DNA from: Acinetobacter sp. S54
GTDB lineage: Bacteria > Pseudomonadota > Gammaproteobacteria > Pseudomonadales > Moraxellaceae
Reading direction: 5' to 3'
Length of the DNA stretch: 64,000 nucleotides
Assembly (NCBI RefSeq): GCF_016624945.1
Contig: NZ_JACVUI010000001.1
Location: forward strand, 496,001 to 560,000
Shown: positions 35,375-45,324 of the stretch, piece after piece
How the letters are laid out: every line of letters starts with the position of its first letter
Numbering within the stretch: position 1 is the first letter of the stretch
Position numbers and translations under genes: made by a program
Notes under the pieces: generated by a model
What the model was told of the DNA's origin: nothing
What the model saw: the letters and a program-made list of their open reading frames with translations, nothing else
Database searches by the model: none

Positions 35375-37585
35375 TTAATATTTAAAATTAATTGCTAATA
35401 CTGCATTACGACCATCACCTTCGTATGCATAGTGTGCTGCATGCGCGCTAGTGAAATAGCGTTTATCCGAAATGTTATTAACATTTAACTGTAAATTCAC
35501 ATTAGGATTAATTTCATATTTAGCCATGGCATTATAAATGGTGTAAGCAGGCATATATTTTTCGGCAGTAGTACTCGAGTTTACATAGACATTGTCTTTG
35601 TATTGAGCACCTGCTCCTAGAGTCAACTGTGGTAAGACTTTATAAGTTGACCATAATGTTGCACTGTTTTTTGCCACATAAGGAATTGGGCCACCCGCTG
35701 GAATTGCTGTTCCACGTGAATAGCCGCCATCAGTTAACTCGCTGTCTAAATAACTATAACCTGCCGAAATTTCCCATTTATTGGTGATATGACCATTAAT
35801 ACCCAGTTCAAAACCATCAACTTTGCTTTCACCTACATTTGAGTAAAAACCTGCGGCATCCTGAATACGAGTATTTTCTTTCTCTGTACGGAAAACAGCA
35901 GCCGTTAAATTGGCACGTTTATTTAGGATATCCCATTTAGTACCCACTTCATAAGTACGTGCTTTTTCAGGTTTCAAATCATTAATGGTGATGGCAACTG
36001 CTGATTCACTGCTGTCCCCTTGTCCAACACCAACGGGGTTCGCAGAAGTCGCATAACTTGCGTAGATGCTGCCATTTTCAGTTGGTTTAAAGATTAGACC
36101 CGCCTGATAACTAAAGAAATCGCTATCACTTTCAATACTTGTTCCAGCAGGAGTTGTGCCTGATACTTTATTATATTTAGCTTCAGTATCAAATTTATCC
36201 CAACGTAAACCAAGATTCATTAACCATTGCGGACTAAATTCAATACTATCAAGTGCATATAGGCCAACAGTGCGGCTTCGAGTCGTGGTGACCGCAGTAT
36301 CAGCATTTCGTGTGCCAATAATCGCTGGATTATCTGGATTGGTCACACTGGTACACCAATAAGTCACAGCACTACATTGCGCATCTGCATTGGTTGCAGT
36401 TTTGCTATAAGTGTATGACCCCATATCGGTGTCCTGCAAACTCCATTCAACGCCCGTATTAAACGAGTGTTTAATTGATCCAGTATTGAATTTTCCAGTT
36501 AAAGCAAGTTGATCTGAGTAGGCGTCAGTATCAGAAATACGGCTTAAGGCATGACCGCGATAGATATAACCATTTAAAACATTATTTAGGCCATTTGTGC
36601 CTGTTTTGGAGTCATTCGAGTTGGTATAGACATAATCTGTTTTTGATTTTGTGTAATTCATAACATTAGATAATGTCAGATTATCATTAAAATCATGTTC
36701 TAGTTTAAAAGTACCAATCTGGTTTTCGCGTTTATCAAAGTCGCGATTTTTCCAGCCATAGTAAATTCCCTGTTTCGCTTGGTACGGTTTTCCACCTGTA
36801 GATAAAAATGGAATACCAGCATCAGGTTCATCATAACTTTGTAAATAATAATAGCTCAGTGACCCGCGAGTTGCGGTACCTAAGCCCCATGCAATACTTG
36901 GCGCAATACCAACGCGATTGTATTCGGCACCATTACTTTGACCTGGCTTATCATTTTGATGTCCCATCACGACAACACGGCCAGCAACCCCATTACCAAA
37001 GTCTTTGTTGGCATCAAGTTGTATATGGCGATAATCATCAGTTCCTGCTGCAACAGTTCCTTGATAAACATCACCCTGATGAGCTTGTTTAGTAATCAGG
37101 TTGATGCTACCGCCAACGCCGCCGCCGCCAGATAAGGTCGAGCTTGAGCCTTTAGTGACTTCTACTTGCTCAATCGCAAACATATCTCGATTTTGTAAAG
37201 TCGCATTGCGTACGCCATCTACATAAATTGAAGACTGAGAGCTATAACCACGAATATAAGGAGTGTCACCAAATGGTGTTCCACCTTCACCGGCTGCAAA
37301 CGTAATTCCTGGTACGTTTTGTAAGGCTTGTGTCAAAGAGTTGGAACCAGTGTCTTGTAACAGTTTTTGCGAAACAACGGCAACAGATTTTGGTGTATCT
37401 AAAAGAGGAGCAACATATTTTTTATTAGCCGAGTTATCTACTTTCAGGCTGTCTGTACTTGCTTCAGCATGAATAGTAGGTAAATGGGAAACGTCATCTT
37501 GTGCGATTGCTGAAACAGCAATAACGGATAAAGAAGAAGCGATTGCGGATGAGACAATCTTCTTGCGCGTTTTGATAAAAGCCAT
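35375..37585 (-). CDS. piuA: TonB-dependent siderophore receptor, PiuA-like
   Basis: Outer-membrane receptor for a ferric catecholate-type siderophore, energised by TonB. The signal peptide ends near ISAIAQ; the TonB box is in HLPTIHAEAS. A plug domain (about residues 50-170; SVAVVSQKLLQDTG, YIRGYSSQSSIYVDGVRN, GSSSTLSGGGGVGGSINL) is followed by a 22-strand barrel ending in the aromatic residue of LAINFKY. Length 736 is typical. Naming as PiuA rests on the adjacent piuC and general similarity. The ATG at 37585 is chosen over a TTG at 37600. A Fur box lies 32-50 bases upstream. Confidence 0.88.
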   Translation of the reverse strand: MAFIKTRKKIVSSAIASSLSVIAVSAIAQDDVSHLPTIHAEASTDSLKVDNSANKKYVAPLLDTPKSVAVVSQKLLQDTGSNSLTQALQNVPGITFAAGEGGTPFGDTPYIRGYSSQSSIYVDGVRNATLQNRDMFAIEQVEVTKGSSSTLSGGGGVGGSINLITKQAHQGDVYQGTVAAGTDDYRHIQLDANKDFGNGVAGRVVVMGHQNDKPGQSNGAEYNRVGIAPSIAWGLGTATRGSLSYYYLQSYDEPDAGIPFLSTGGKPYQAKQGIYYGWKNRDFDKRENQIGTFKLEHDFNDNLTLSNVMNYTKSKTDYVYTNSNDSKTGTNGLNNVLNGYIYRGHALSRISDTDAYSDQLALTGKFNTGSIKHSFNTGVEWSLQDTDMGSYTYSKTATNADAQCSAVTYWCTSVTNPDNPAIIGTRNADTAVTTTRSRTVGLYALDSIEFSPQWLMNLGLRWDKFDTEAKYNKVSGTTPAGTSIESDSDFFSYQAGLIFKPTENGSIYASYATSANPVGVGQGDSSESAVAITINDLKPEKARTYEVGTKWDILNKRANLTAAVFRTEKENTRIQDAAGFYSNVGESKVDGFELGINGHITNKWEISAGYSYLDSELTDGGYSRGTAIPAGGPIPYVAKNSATLWSTYKVLPQLTLGAGAQYKDNVYVNSSTTAEKYMPAYTIYNAMAKYEINPNVNLQLNVNNISDKRYFTSAHAAHYAYEGDGRNAVLAINFKY

Positions 37586-37616
37586 AGTTACAGATATCAA
37601 TAATAAAAAGTATGTG

Positions 37617-37635
37617 AATAATAATGATTATTATT
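37617..37635. promoter_or_regulatory. Fur box upstream of piuA
   Basis: AATAATAATGATTATTATT matches the 19 bp Fur consensus GATAATGATAATCATTATC at 14 positions and is nearly palindromic. It is 32-50 bases before the piuA start. A TATAAA at 37638-37643 means it could also cover a promoter facing the other way. Confidence 0.7.
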
Positions 37636-37686
37636 TTTATAAATAGTTTTTGTTGATTGAATTTCTTGTTAAAAAAAGGAGATATT

Positions 37687-37734
37687 ATGGATTTTAAGAA
37701 ACATTATTTTACAATTTTAGAATTAAGTTTTTGA
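37687..37734 (+). CDS. possible 15-codon small ORF with strong ribosome binding site
   Basis: ATG at 37687 is preceded by AAAAAAAGGAG with a 5-base spacer; the ORF reads MDFKKHYFTILELSF and stops at TGA (37732-37734). It lies in the 357-base piuA-tig gap downstream of the Fur box. Such AT-rich sequence can make chance ORFs, so this is tentative. The rest of the gap (37735-37860) is low-complexity A/T with nothing clear. Confidence 0.25.
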   Translation: MDFKKHYFTILELSF

Positions 37735-37868
37735 AAAATATGTAAAATTTTTGAAGTGTAAGAAAATGGGCTGAGATAAAAAAATTTTTATTAAGTTTTT
37801 TTTAAGTTTTATATTTTCTCTAATGTGGAATTTTTTTCTATTAAAATCTAGCTTTTTCATCATCCGTT

Positions 37869-37896
37869 TTGTATATCGGCAAAGTTGTCATATAAT
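37869..37896 (+). promoter_or_regulatory. sigma70 promoter of tig
   Basis: TTGTAT (37869-37874), 16-base spacer, TATAAT (37891-37896), 46 bases before the tig start. Confidence 0.65.
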
Positions 37897-37942
37897 ATGG
37901 CACTTTTAAAAATTGTTACTCTAACTAATTATCGAGGAAGCC

Positions 37943-39277
37943 ATGCAAGTAACGACTGAAGCGGTTTCGGGCGTTGCCCGTCGTTTAAATGTTTCTGTAC
38001 CGACGAGCCGTATTAATGAGCAATTTGAAGCTCGTTTAAAACGCACTGCCAAAACTGTGAAGATCAACGGCTTCCGTCCGGGTAAAGTGCCTATGTCACG
38101 TGTACGTTCTGACTTCGGTCCTGGTATTTATCAGGAAGTGGTGAATGACGTTATTCGTGATACTGTTTTTGAAGCGATTCAACAAGAAAAAATCAATGCT
38201 GTAGGCATGCCAAATATTGACAAAGTGGAACACAAAGATGACGCTTTGGTCTATGAAGCGACTGTCGAAATATATCCAGAAGTTGAGGTAAAAGCGTTTA
38301 ACGATCTTGAAGTTGAACGTAAATCTACTGAAATCAACGACAAAGACGTCGATCAAATGATCGAAAACTTGCAAAAACAACGTCAAACTTGGGCAGTAAC
38401 CAAAGGTATGGCGAAAAAAGACATGCAAGTGACGTTCGACTTTGAAGGTTCAATTGACGGTGAAAAGTTTGAAGGTGGTTCTTCTGAAGACTTTAAACTG
38501 GTACTTGGTTCAGGTCGTATGATTCCAGGTTTTGAAGATGGCATCATTGGCATGAAAGCAGGTGAAGAGAAAGTAATAGATGTAACTTTCCCTGAAGACT
38601 ACCAAGCTGAAAATCTTGCAGGTAAACAAGCTCAATTCAAAATTACTGTGAAGCAAGTTGAAAAAGCGAAACTTCCTGAAATTGATGCTGAATTCCTTAA
38701 AATCTTTGGTTTGACTGAAGAAGAAGGCGTTGAGAAGTTAAAAGCCGATGTTCGTAAGAATATGGAGCGTGAAGTTCGTAATGGTTTACGTAACCAAGTT
38801 AAACAAGCAGCATTTGATGCCCTTGTTGCTGCAAATGAAATCGAAGTCCCTGCTGCAATGGTAGCTCAGGAAATTGATCGTCAGCGCGAACAAATGGTTC
38901 AACAATTCACTCAACAATTTGGTGGTGCTGGTGCACAATCATTTGACAAGAGTATGCTTCCAGATGAACTATTTAAAGAACAAGCTGAACGCTCTGTAAA
39001 ACTAGGCGTACTTGTAAGTAAAGTTCTTGCTGATGCTAAACTTGAAGTAGATCAAACTCGTGTAGACGCATATATCGAAGATATGGCCTCTTCTTATGAA
39101 GATCCAACTGAAGTTATTGAATACTTCAAAAATGACCAGCAACAACGTGCTCAAATCGAAGCAGTTGTATTAGAAGATCAAGTGGTTGATCACATTCTTG
39201 CTAATGCAAAAGTGACTGATACAGGCGTAACTTACGAAGAGCTGTTGAAAGAACAACAAGCGCGTCAAGCTCGTTAA
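37943..39277 (+). CDS. tig: trigger factor
   Basis: Ribosome-associated chaperone with peptidyl-prolyl isomerase activity. The N-terminal ribosome-binding domain has the signature [13 protein letters not shown] (GFRxGKxP), the FKBP-like domain spans about residues 150-245 ([19 protein letters not shown]), and the rest is the helical substrate-binding domain. Length 444 is normal. CGAGGAAG precedes the ATG. It is upstream of clpP-clpX in the widespread tig-clpP-clpX order, but a terminator and 196 bases separate it from clpP. Confidence 0.97.
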   Translation: MQVTTEAVSGVARRLNVSVPTSRINEQFEARLKRTAKTVKINGFRPGKVPMSRVRSDFGPGIYQEVVNDVIRDTVFEAIQQEKINAVGMPNIDKVEHKDDALVYEATVEIYPEVEVKAFNDLEVERKSTEINDKDVDQMIENLQKQRQTWAVTKGMAKKDMQVTFDFEGSIDGEKFEGGSSEDFKLVLGSGRMIPGFEDGIIGMKAGEEKVIDVTFPEDYQAENLAGKQAQFKITVKQVEKAKLPEIDAEFLKIFGLTEEEGVEKLKADVRKNMEREVRNGLRNQVKQAAFDALVAANEIEVPAAMVAQEIDRQREQMVQQFTQQFGGAGAQSFDKSMLPDELFKEQAERSVKLGVLVSKVLADAKLEVDQTRVDAYIEDMASSYEDPTEVIEYFKNDQQQRAQIEAVVLEDQVVDHILANAKVTDTGVTYEELLKEQQARQAR

Positions 39278-39294
39278 TCTTTAAATAGATTGAG

Positions 39295-39320
39295 AAAAGG
39301 CGCGAAAGCGCCTTTTTTTA
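39295..39320 (+). terminator. intrinsic terminator after tig
   Basis: Stem AAAAGGCGC/GCGCCTTTT with a GAAA tetraloop and a T-run. Confidence 0.88.
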
Positions 39321-39400
39321 TGAATCTATTCTTTTTCAGATATTCCGACAAAAATGCGTGTTTTATACAGAAATAAAACGATATTTTGAAAGGAATGCTT

Positions 39401-39429
39401 TTGCAATTTCAGTCATTATCCCTCATATT
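39401..39429 (+). promoter_or_regulatory. possible promoter of clpP-clpX
   Basis: TTGCAA (39401-39406), 17-base spacer, CATATT (39424-39429), 45 bases before clpP. The -10 box is weak. No heat-shock promoter is obvious. Confidence 0.35.
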
Positions 39430-39473
39430 GTGGGAATGAGTTAAGTTACAAAAATTTAGGAATAAATAATCGT

Positions 39474-40079
39474 ATGTATGTTCCAACAATTGAAAATGCT
39501 TTAGTTCCTGTTGTCGTTGAACAGTCTTCACGTGGTGAGCGTTCTTTTGATATTTTTTCACGACTGTTGCGCGAACGTGTAATTTTCCTGACAGGTGAAG
39601 TTGAAGACAACATGGCGAACTTAATTGTAGCCCAGATGTTGTTTTTGGAAGCAGAGAACCCAGATAAAGATATACACCTTTATATTAATTCACCTGGCGG
39701 TTCAGTAACAGCAGGTATGGCAATTTACGATACCATGCAGTTTATCAAGCCAGATGTTGTGACTTACTGTATGGGACAGGCCGCGTCTATGGGTGCCTTT
39801 TTGCTGAATGCAGGGGCGAAGGGTAAGCGCTATTGCCTTGAAAATGCACGTGTTATGATTCATCAGCCTCTGGGTGGTTTCCGTGGTCAGGCATCTGATA
39901 TTGAGATTCATGCACGAGAAATTTTATTTATCAAAGAGCGTCTGAATCGTTTAATGGCAGAGCATAGTGGTCAAGACTATGAAACTGTGGCACGTGATAC
40001 CGATCGTGATAACTTCATGACGGCACAAGCGGCGAAAGAATATGGTTTAGTGGATCAAGTTTTATCTAAACGTCCCTAA
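39474..40079 (+). CDS. clpP: ATP-dependent Clp protease proteolytic subunit
   Basis: Serine protease forming the tetradecameric chamber that works with ClpX. The catalytic Ser is S105 in GQAASMGAF, the His is H130 in MIHQPLGG, and the Asp is near residue 179 in the [11 protein letters not shown] region. Length 201 is normal. Two closely spaced ATGs (39474 and 39478) are out of frame with each other; 39474 gives the family N-terminus. clpX follows after 27 bases. Confidence 0.97.
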   Translation: MYVPTIENALVPVVVEQSSRGERSFDIFSRLLRERVIFLTGEVEDNMANLIVAQMLFLEAENPDKDIHLYINSPGGSVTAGMAIYDTMQFIKPDVVTYCMGQAASMGAFLLNAGAKGKRYCLENARVMIHQPLGGFRGQASDIEIHAREILFIKERLNRLMAEHSGQDYETVARDTDRDNFMTAQAAKEYGLVDQVLSKRP

Positions 40080-40106
40080 AAGTTAAGATTTTAAGTTGGA
40101 GTAATT

Positions 40107-41417
40107 ATGTCCGAACATCCTCAAGGACAAAAGCATTGTTCATTTTGCGGTAAAACGCAGTCTGAAGTCGGGAAACTGATTGCAGGTGAGGACGCATATA
40201 TCTGTAATGAATGTGTGGACGTGTGTTTAGATCTTGTTCAGACCAGCCAGCAAGTGGAGGCAGGTGATTGGGCAAGTCGAGAACTACCAAAACCGCAAGA
40301 AATTCGTAAAGCTCTGGATCAATATGTGATTGGTCAGGATATTGCGAAAAAAACGTTATCTGTGGCGGTTTATAACCATTACAAACGCCTGAAAGTGGGG
40401 CAGTCTGGACATAAGACTAATCAAGATATTGAAATTGCTAAAAGTAATATCTTGCTAATTGGGCCAACTGGTTCAGGTAAAACCTTACTTGCACAGACAT
40501 TGGCCCGATTACTGGATGTTCCGTTTGCTATGGCAGATGCAACCACCCTAACTGAAGCGGGTTATGTGGGTGAAGATGTTGAAAACATTGTGCAAAAATT
40601 GCTGCAAAAAGCGGATTACGATGTAGAAAAAGCGCAGAAAGGCATTATCTATATCGATGAAATCGACAAGATTACCCGTAAGTCTGAAAACCCCTCTATT
40701 ACCCGCGATGTATCAGGGGAAGGGGTACAACAGGCATTACTGAAAATGATCGAAGGTACAGTGGCTTCGATTCCACCGCAAGGTGGGCGCAAGCATCCAC
40801 AACAAGAATTTATTCAGATTGATACCTCTAATATTCTGTTTATTTGTGGTGGTGCATTTGCTGGTTTAGAAAAAATTGTACAGCAACGCCAGGAAAAAGG
40901 CGGAATCGGTTTTAATGCAGAAGTCAAAAATAAAGACCAAAGCAAAAAACTAGCAGAATTGTTCCGTCAGGTTGAGCCAACTGATCTGGTGAAATTTGGT
41001 TTAATTCCAGAGTTTATTGGTCGTTTGCCTGTGATTGCAACACTTGAGGAGTTGGATGAAGCGGCCCTCATGCAGATTTTGACTGAACCTAAAAATGCAT
41101 TGACTCGTCAGTATCAATATCTCTTTAACATGGAAGATGTTGATCTGGTGTTTGAAGATGCAGCATTGCGTGCAGTTGCGAAAAAAGCACTAGAACGCAA
41201 TACGGGTGCTCGTGGCTTGCGTTCAATTTTGGAAAATGTTTTGCTTGAAACTATGTATGACCTGCCAAGTCGTGATGATGTGGGTACAGTGATTATCAAT
41301 GAAGCGGTGATTACACAAGGGGCGCAGCCAATTTATCAAAAGGAGCGCTTACCGCCACAAAATCATGATGTGGTTGATCATGTTGATTTAAAAGTGGTGG
41401 ATTCTAAGTCGGCATAA
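40107..41417 (+). CDS. clpX: ATP-dependent Clp protease ATPase subunit ClpX
   Basis: AAA+ unfoldase that feeds tagged proteins to ClpP. The N-terminal zinc-binding domain has four cysteines (CSFCGK from residue 11, ICNECVDVC). The AAA+ core has Walker A GPTGSGKT, Walker [11 protein letters not shown] and the sensor-1 and arginine regions ([14 protein letters not shown]). Length 436 is normal. A strong GGAG precedes the ATG. It is the last gene of the clpP-clpX operon. Confidence 0.97.
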   Translation: MSEHPQGQKHCSFCGKTQSEVGKLIAGEDAYICNECVDVCLDLVQTSQQVEAGDWASRELPKPQEIRKALDQYVIGQDIAKKTLSVAVYNHYKRLKVGQSGHKTNQDIEIAKSNILLIGPTGSGKTLLAQTLARLLDVPFAMADATTLTEAGYVGEDVENIVQKLLQKADYDVEKAQKGIIYIDEIDKITRKSENPSITRDVSGEGVQQALLKMIEGTVASIPPQGGRKHPQQEFIQIDTSNILFICGGAFAGLEKIVQQRQEKGGIGFNAEVKNKDQSKKLAELFRQVEPTDLVKFGLIPEFIGRLPVIATLEELDEAALMQILTEPKNALTRQYQYLFNMEDVDLVFEDAALRAVAKKALERNTGARGLRSILENVLLETMYDLPSRDDVGTVIINEAVITQGAQPIYQKERLPPQNHDVVDHVDLKVVDSKSA

Positions 41418-41441
41418 ATTCAGTATTCTGACATTTATCTG

Positions 41442-41478
41442 AAAAAGCATGATCTGCTCAGGCATTTCATGCTTTTTT
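41442..41478 (+). terminator. intrinsic terminator after clpX
   Basis: Stem AAAAAGCATGA/TCATGCTTTTT with a 14-base loop and a T-run. Confidence 0.75.
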
Positions 41479-41574
41479 ATTTGCAAATATGAAGCGAGGT
41501 GTTAATCTTGAGGCGAAATACGCATAGTTTTGCGCCATAGAAAATAAATGAAATAAAACGCCTTGAGGGATATC

Positions 41575-42288
41575 ATGCGTTATTTATTATTATCACTGTG
41601 TTGTGTCGGGGTGTTAACAGGTTGCCATAGTGCATCTCATTTAAAAACTGAGCCTGAAGCTTTAACATCGACCTTGCCAAAAGTAGATACCAACAAAGAA
41701 CCGGGCATATTAGATCAATATCATGTGGGTGGATTTTCAGTTGGTGGGTGGGTTAACCAAAAATTGGGACAATACTTTCAGCCGATTCAACCACAAAATC
41801 CGCAAGCTGCCGTCGTGTATTTGTATCGTCCAGACTCACGCTGGAATCAACAGGAAATTGCTGCTGCTAATATCTTTATTAATGGTAAGCGGATTCCGAG
41901 TCTATTAAATAATCATTACTATTGGCTCGAGCTGCCTGCGGGTACTTATCGTGTTTCAACCAGTCGTCCTTTGACTGTATTTCATTTTCAAGAGCCTAAA
42001 TATATCGATATGACGGTGGATGCGGGGCAGACCTATTACTTGAAATATGATGAAGAAAATCCTGCCCGTAAAGAGCGTTCAGGTCCTTTTCTGATGATGC
42101 AGGAGAAAATAGGACGAAATGAAATTGCATTTACCCGGTTGAAATCTTCTAGCTATAACTTTGTAGCACAGGACACTTCAGGCAAAATCCGCCATAAGCC
42201 CCAAGAGCTAAAACCAGCTAAATATGATGAAAAATCAGATGTATTGTTGGTGAAACCCTTTAAGATCTGGAATCCAATGACGTGGTAA
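41575..42288 (+). CDS. DUF2846-like lipoprotein
   Basis: A 237-residue predicted lipoprotein. The lipobox VLTGC has the lipidated Cys at residue 17. The centre (AAVVYLYRPDSRWN, NIFINGKRIPSLLNNHYYWLELPAGTY) has the pattern of DUF2846 proteins, whose function is unknown. The start at 41575 has GAGGG upstream; an in-frame TTG at 41563 is part of that ribosome binding site. It stands alone after the clpX terminator. Confidence 0.78.
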   Translation: MRYLLLSLCCVGVLTGCHSASHLKTEPEALTSTLPKVDTNKEPGILDQYHVGGFSVGGWVNQKLGQYFQPIQPQNPQAAVVYLYRPDSRWNQQEIAAANIFINGKRIPSLLNNHYYWLELPAGTYRVSTSRPLTVFHFQEPKYIDMTVDAGQTYYLKYDEENPARKERSGPFLMMQEKIGRNEIAFTRLKSSSYNFVAQDTSGKIRHKPQELKPAKYDEKSDVLLVKPFKIWNPMTW

Positions 42289-42362
42289 ACCTGTTCGGCT
42301 GAAGAAATTATTTATCTGCAGCCGAACTTTATCTGAGAAGCTACTCAAAACCGAGTGGTAAA

Positions 42363-42929
42363 TTATGGTTGATCTAGATTTTTATTCTTTTCTGCAATAA
42401 GTGGAGCAATTATTGCCATCATGTTTTCCTGAAAATTTTCTCGTGTTTTAGCATCATTAAACATCTCTTGGCCTAGTTGCATCATATAAGTAGAAAGTTC
42501 ACCCATCATTTTGGCATTTTTTCGGGTAATGGATTGGCCTTCTGGAGTCTTAAGGAATTTAATACTTGCTTGCAGTTCTTCTTCGCTATAAGTTTTCAAG
42601 TAAATATCTTGAATCACCTGTTGGGTTTTAGGATTTGCAATAATTTGATTACTTGATTCTTTTAAAAGCTGACTCAATTGGGTTGCGGCTTGTTTTTCTT
42701 TACTATTGAGGCTTTGCGAACCCGTCGTATTGAGAATAATTTGCTCTGCCTGTTTGTCATAATAAGGTCCTAACTCAGTTAGCGATTGACGTAATAAATA
42801 TTCAATCTGGCTGACCTGCATGAGTTCCTTGACCGTACTTAGTTTTGCAGGAGAAGCAAATAGGCCTGTACTGATACAGGTGAGACATAAACTGATCGAA
42901 AGGCGTTTAATAAGTTGTTGAACAGCCAT
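42363..42929 (-). CDS. secreted DUF2059-like protein
   Basis: A 188-residue predicted periplasmic protein: signal peptide of about 25 residues (LSISLCLTCISTGLFAS), then a helical domain with the DUF2059 pattern (YSEEELQASIKFLKTPEGQS, where the FYxTPxG-type turn is typical). Function unknown. It is convergent with the DUF2846-like gene, 74 bases apart without a clear hairpin. The 200-base gap upstream (42930-43091) is AT-rich and holds no evident gene. Confidence 0.8.
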   Translation of the reverse strand: MAVQQLIKRLSISLCLTCISTGLFASPAKLSTVKELMQVSQIEYLLRQSLTELGPYYDKQAEQIILNTTGSQSLNSKEKQAATQLSQLLKESSNQIIANPKTQQVIQDIYLKTYSEEELQASIKFLKTPEGQSITRKNAKMMGELSTYMMQLGQEMFNDAKTRENFQENMMAIIAPLIAEKNKNLDQP

Positions 42930-43091
42930 AAGAATGCCTTTGGTGTAAATTATAAATTAATTTGAAAATAAACAATAGAAGTGGATTTAGTTTAATCTAT
43001 ATGTTGGTTTTTTTATTATTATTTTGTAGTTCTTTTTAAATCCTGATCAAAAAATCTAAAATATTTGATTAAAAGATTGCTCCCTAAAATG

Positions 43092-43118
43092 AAAAAGCGA
43101 CCATTCAGGTCGCTTTTT
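43092..43118 (-). terminator. terminator after rsfS
   Basis: Stem AAAAAGCGACC/GGTCGCTTTTT with a 5-base loop; on the minus strand a T-run follows the rsfS stop. Confidence 0.85.
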
Positions 43119-43131
43119 TGCTCTTATAGTT

Positions 43132-43533
43132 TTAGGCAATCGCCTCTGGAGCATTACGCCATAAGCTTTCTAGGTCGTAAAACTTACGTGCAGTAGGTAA
43201 CATCACATGAACAACTACGAAGCCTAGATCGATCAGGATCCATTCGGCATCACGTTCACCTTCAATACCAATCGGACGAAACCCAGCTTTACGTGCTTCG
43301 TCGGCAACGTTATCAGCAAGGGCTTTGACATGGCGCGTTGAAGTGCCGCTGGCAATAATAATCGCATCAGCAACATTACTAATGCTGCTAACATCAAGTT
43401 CTAAAATATCTTTTGCTTTTACATCGGTAAGTGCGTCATGTACAACTTTTAGACAAGTCTCTACATTATGCGGCGTTGAATTCATTGCGAGATCGTGAGA
43501 ATTAGAAGCGCTGGGCGATGGTTCTAAATTCAT
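43132..43533 (-). CDS. rsfS: ribosomal silencing factor RsfS
   Basis: Binds L14 of the large ribosomal subunit and blocks subunit joining in stationary phase. The core runs from VETCLKVVHDALTDVKAKDI, through DAIIIASGTSTRHVKALADN, to the GERDAEWILIDLGFVVVHVM block. Three in-frame ATGs exist (43563, 43533, 43485). The one at 43533 has AGGAAA upstream and is the compromise given here; the core itself needs only 43485. In many bacteria rsfS is beside nadD, but nadD is not adjacent here. Confidence 0.92.
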   Translation of the reverse strand: MNLEPSPSASNSHDLAMNSTPHNVETCLKVVHDALTDVKAKDILELDVSSISNVADAIIIASGTSTRHVKALADNVADEARKAGFRPIGIEGERDAEWILIDLGFVVVHVMLPTARKFYDLESLWRNAPEAIA

Positions 43534-43614
43534 AAAGGGTATATTTTCCTGACAATTACTCATGATCTAATATAGCGAAGTTCTGACTAAATTTCAAACC
43601 TTCGCTGTAACACA

Positions 43615-44409
43615 TTATGTATTCACATCATCGGAAAAGTATTTTTTTTTCCACTCAAATGATTGGGTAGAGCTTTGCTGAGGTTTATATTCCGCTGCAA
43701 TATACCCCGTATAGTGACTTTGCTGGAGCCAATGAAAAATTTGTGCAAAGTTTATTTGGGCGGTATCTGGTTCATGGCGACCCGGGCAGTCTGCAAACTG
43801 GATATGTCCAATTTGATCAATATTTTCTTTTAAACCTTCAAGTACGTCTTCGCCCATCATTGCCATATGGTAAAAGTCATATTGCATTTTCAAAGCAGGA
43901 TGATGAACTGCTTCAAGCATTTCTTGAGCCTGAGCAATATTTTGAACTAAAAAACGAGGCATATCGGTGCCATTAATCATTTCAAATACAGGTTCAATTC
44001 CGTGTTCAGTCATGAGGTGACACGCCAATTTTAAATTGCTGGCCAATGTGTTTAAACACGGCAATAAGTCTGCATCTAAAGGTTGTTTGCCTGCTAAAAT
44101 GTTAATTCGAGGTACATCAAGTGCACTCGCATATTGGATGGCTTGTTCAAGGGCCTGATGGAACTCAATTTCTTTTCCAGGAACACCTGCCAGACCATTA
44201 CCACCCTGCATAAGGTCGCCAGTCGGGACATTAATGAGACAAAGAGTCAGATGATGCTGTTCGAGTTGTTCACGAATCTGGTGAATACCCAACTCATAAG
44301 GAAACTGAATTTCCACATGTGCAAAGCCATACTGACGTGCCAGTGCAAAACGTTCAATTAAAGGAACTTCAGTAAAAATAAGGGAAAGATTCACTGCTAA
44401 CTGACTCAT
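43615..44409 (-). CDS. hyi: hydroxypyruvate isomerase-like TIM-barrel protein
   Basis: Family members interconvert hydroxypyruvate and tartronate semialdehyde (Hyi) or related 2-oxo sugar acids (OtnI). A 264-residue xylose-isomerase-like barrel with the two catalytic glutamates in PVFEMINGTD and YIAAEYKP and the metal-site region MQYDFYHMAMM. It is 12 bases downstream of the tartronate semialdehyde reductase-like gene, forming a pair known from glyoxylate metabolism. No glyoxylate carboligase gene is present in the window, so the exact substrate is an inference. Confidence 0.85.
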   Translation of the reverse strand: MSQLAVNLSLIFTEVPLIERFALARQYGFAHVEIQFPYELGIHQIREQLEQHHLTLCLINVPTGDLMQGGNGLAGVPGKEIEFHQALEQAIQYASALDVPRINILAGKQPLDADLLPCLNTLASNLKLACHLMTEHGIEPVFEMINGTDMPRFLVQNIAQAQEMLEAVHHPALKMQYDFYHMAMMGEDVLEGLKENIDQIGHIQFADCPGRHEPDTAQINFAQIFHWLQQSHYTGYIAAEYKPQQSSTQSFEWKKKYFSDDVNT

Positions 44410-44421
44410 GATCTTCGTCCT

Positions 44422-45294
44422 TTAAGATTTATTTTCTATCTGTTTGATCATAGTCGCTAAATCTTGCTCGGCAAAGCCTTTTTGTTGGTGTGCTTGTAAC
44501 TGATGAAGGGCTTTTGCTGCAACTGGAATATCCAAATCAAAACACTTTGCTAACTTAACAGCATTGTTTAAATCTTTAGATAGGGTTTGCACTTTCCATT
44601 GCACGGGTTCAAAAGTATGAGTCGCCATTCGGGGAGCTAATATCTGAAAAGGTTTTGAGTCTGCAAAACCTCCGGCCAATGCAGGAGCGAGTAAAGTGGT
44701 ATCTACACCAGCACGATCAGCTAACGCCATAGCTTCTGCGATTAAGGTGCTATTTGCAGCCACAATCAATTGATTGCAAATTTTGGTGGCTTGTCCTGTC
44801 CCATTTTCGCCCATACGGGTAACACGCTGCGAGAGGACTTGATAAATTGGTGCGATTTTTTCAATAACTTGTGTATCACCGCCTGCAAAAATCACCAGTG
44901 TTCCTTGTTCGGCGCCCACCGTTCCCCCAGAAACAGGTGAATCGATCCAGTTGCCTTGCAGTAGTTTGATTTGATTAGATAGGTCTTGTGTGGTTTCGAC
45001 AGATAAACTAGAAAAATCAACCATAATCTGCTGGGGTTTTAAATAAGGTTTAATTTGCTCGAACACCTGACTCACTGCATGATCATCGGCTAGACAAATC
45101 AAGATGACAGGATAGTCGCCAATATCTTTAAGCTGTAATGACTTAGCACCCATTGCAAGTAACGGTTCACACGCCGTTTGAGTACGGTTCCAGACAGCAA
45201 CGTTAAACCCTGCTTGAACTAAACGGCTTACCATACGGCTTCCCATTAAACCCATACCCAAAAATGCAATCGGAGTCGTGACATCAAAACTCAT
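44422..45294 (-). CDS. glxR: 2-hydroxy-3-oxopropionate reductase / beta-hydroxyacid dehydrogenase
   Basis: NAD(P)H-dependent reduction of tartronate semialdehyde to glycerate, or a related beta-hydroxyacid reaction. Rossmann motif FLGMGLMGSRM, substrate loop DSPVSGGTVGAEQGTL, and the catalytic lysine in GQATKICNQLI. Length 290 is normal. Pairing with the hyi-like gene supports the GlxR/GarR assignment over 3-hydroxyisobutyrate dehydrogenase, which has the same motifs. Confidence 0.8.
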   Translation of the reverse strand: MSFDVTTPIAFLGMGLMGSRMVSRLVQAGFNVAVWNRTQTACEPLLAMGAKSLQLKDIGDYPVILICLADDHAVSQVFEQIKPYLKPQQIMVDFSSLSVETTQDLSNQIKLLQGNWIDSPVSGGTVGAEQGTLVIFAGGDTQVIEKIAPIYQVLSQRVTRMGENGTGQATKICNQLIVAANSTLIAEAMALADRAGVDTTLLAPALAGGFADSKPFQILAPRMATHTFEPVQWKVQTLSKDLNNAVKLAKCFDLDIPVAAKALHQLQAHQQKGFAEQDLATMIKQIENKS

Positions 45295-45324
45295 ATTGGC
45301 TTCCTTTGCTATGTTCGTGTCAAT

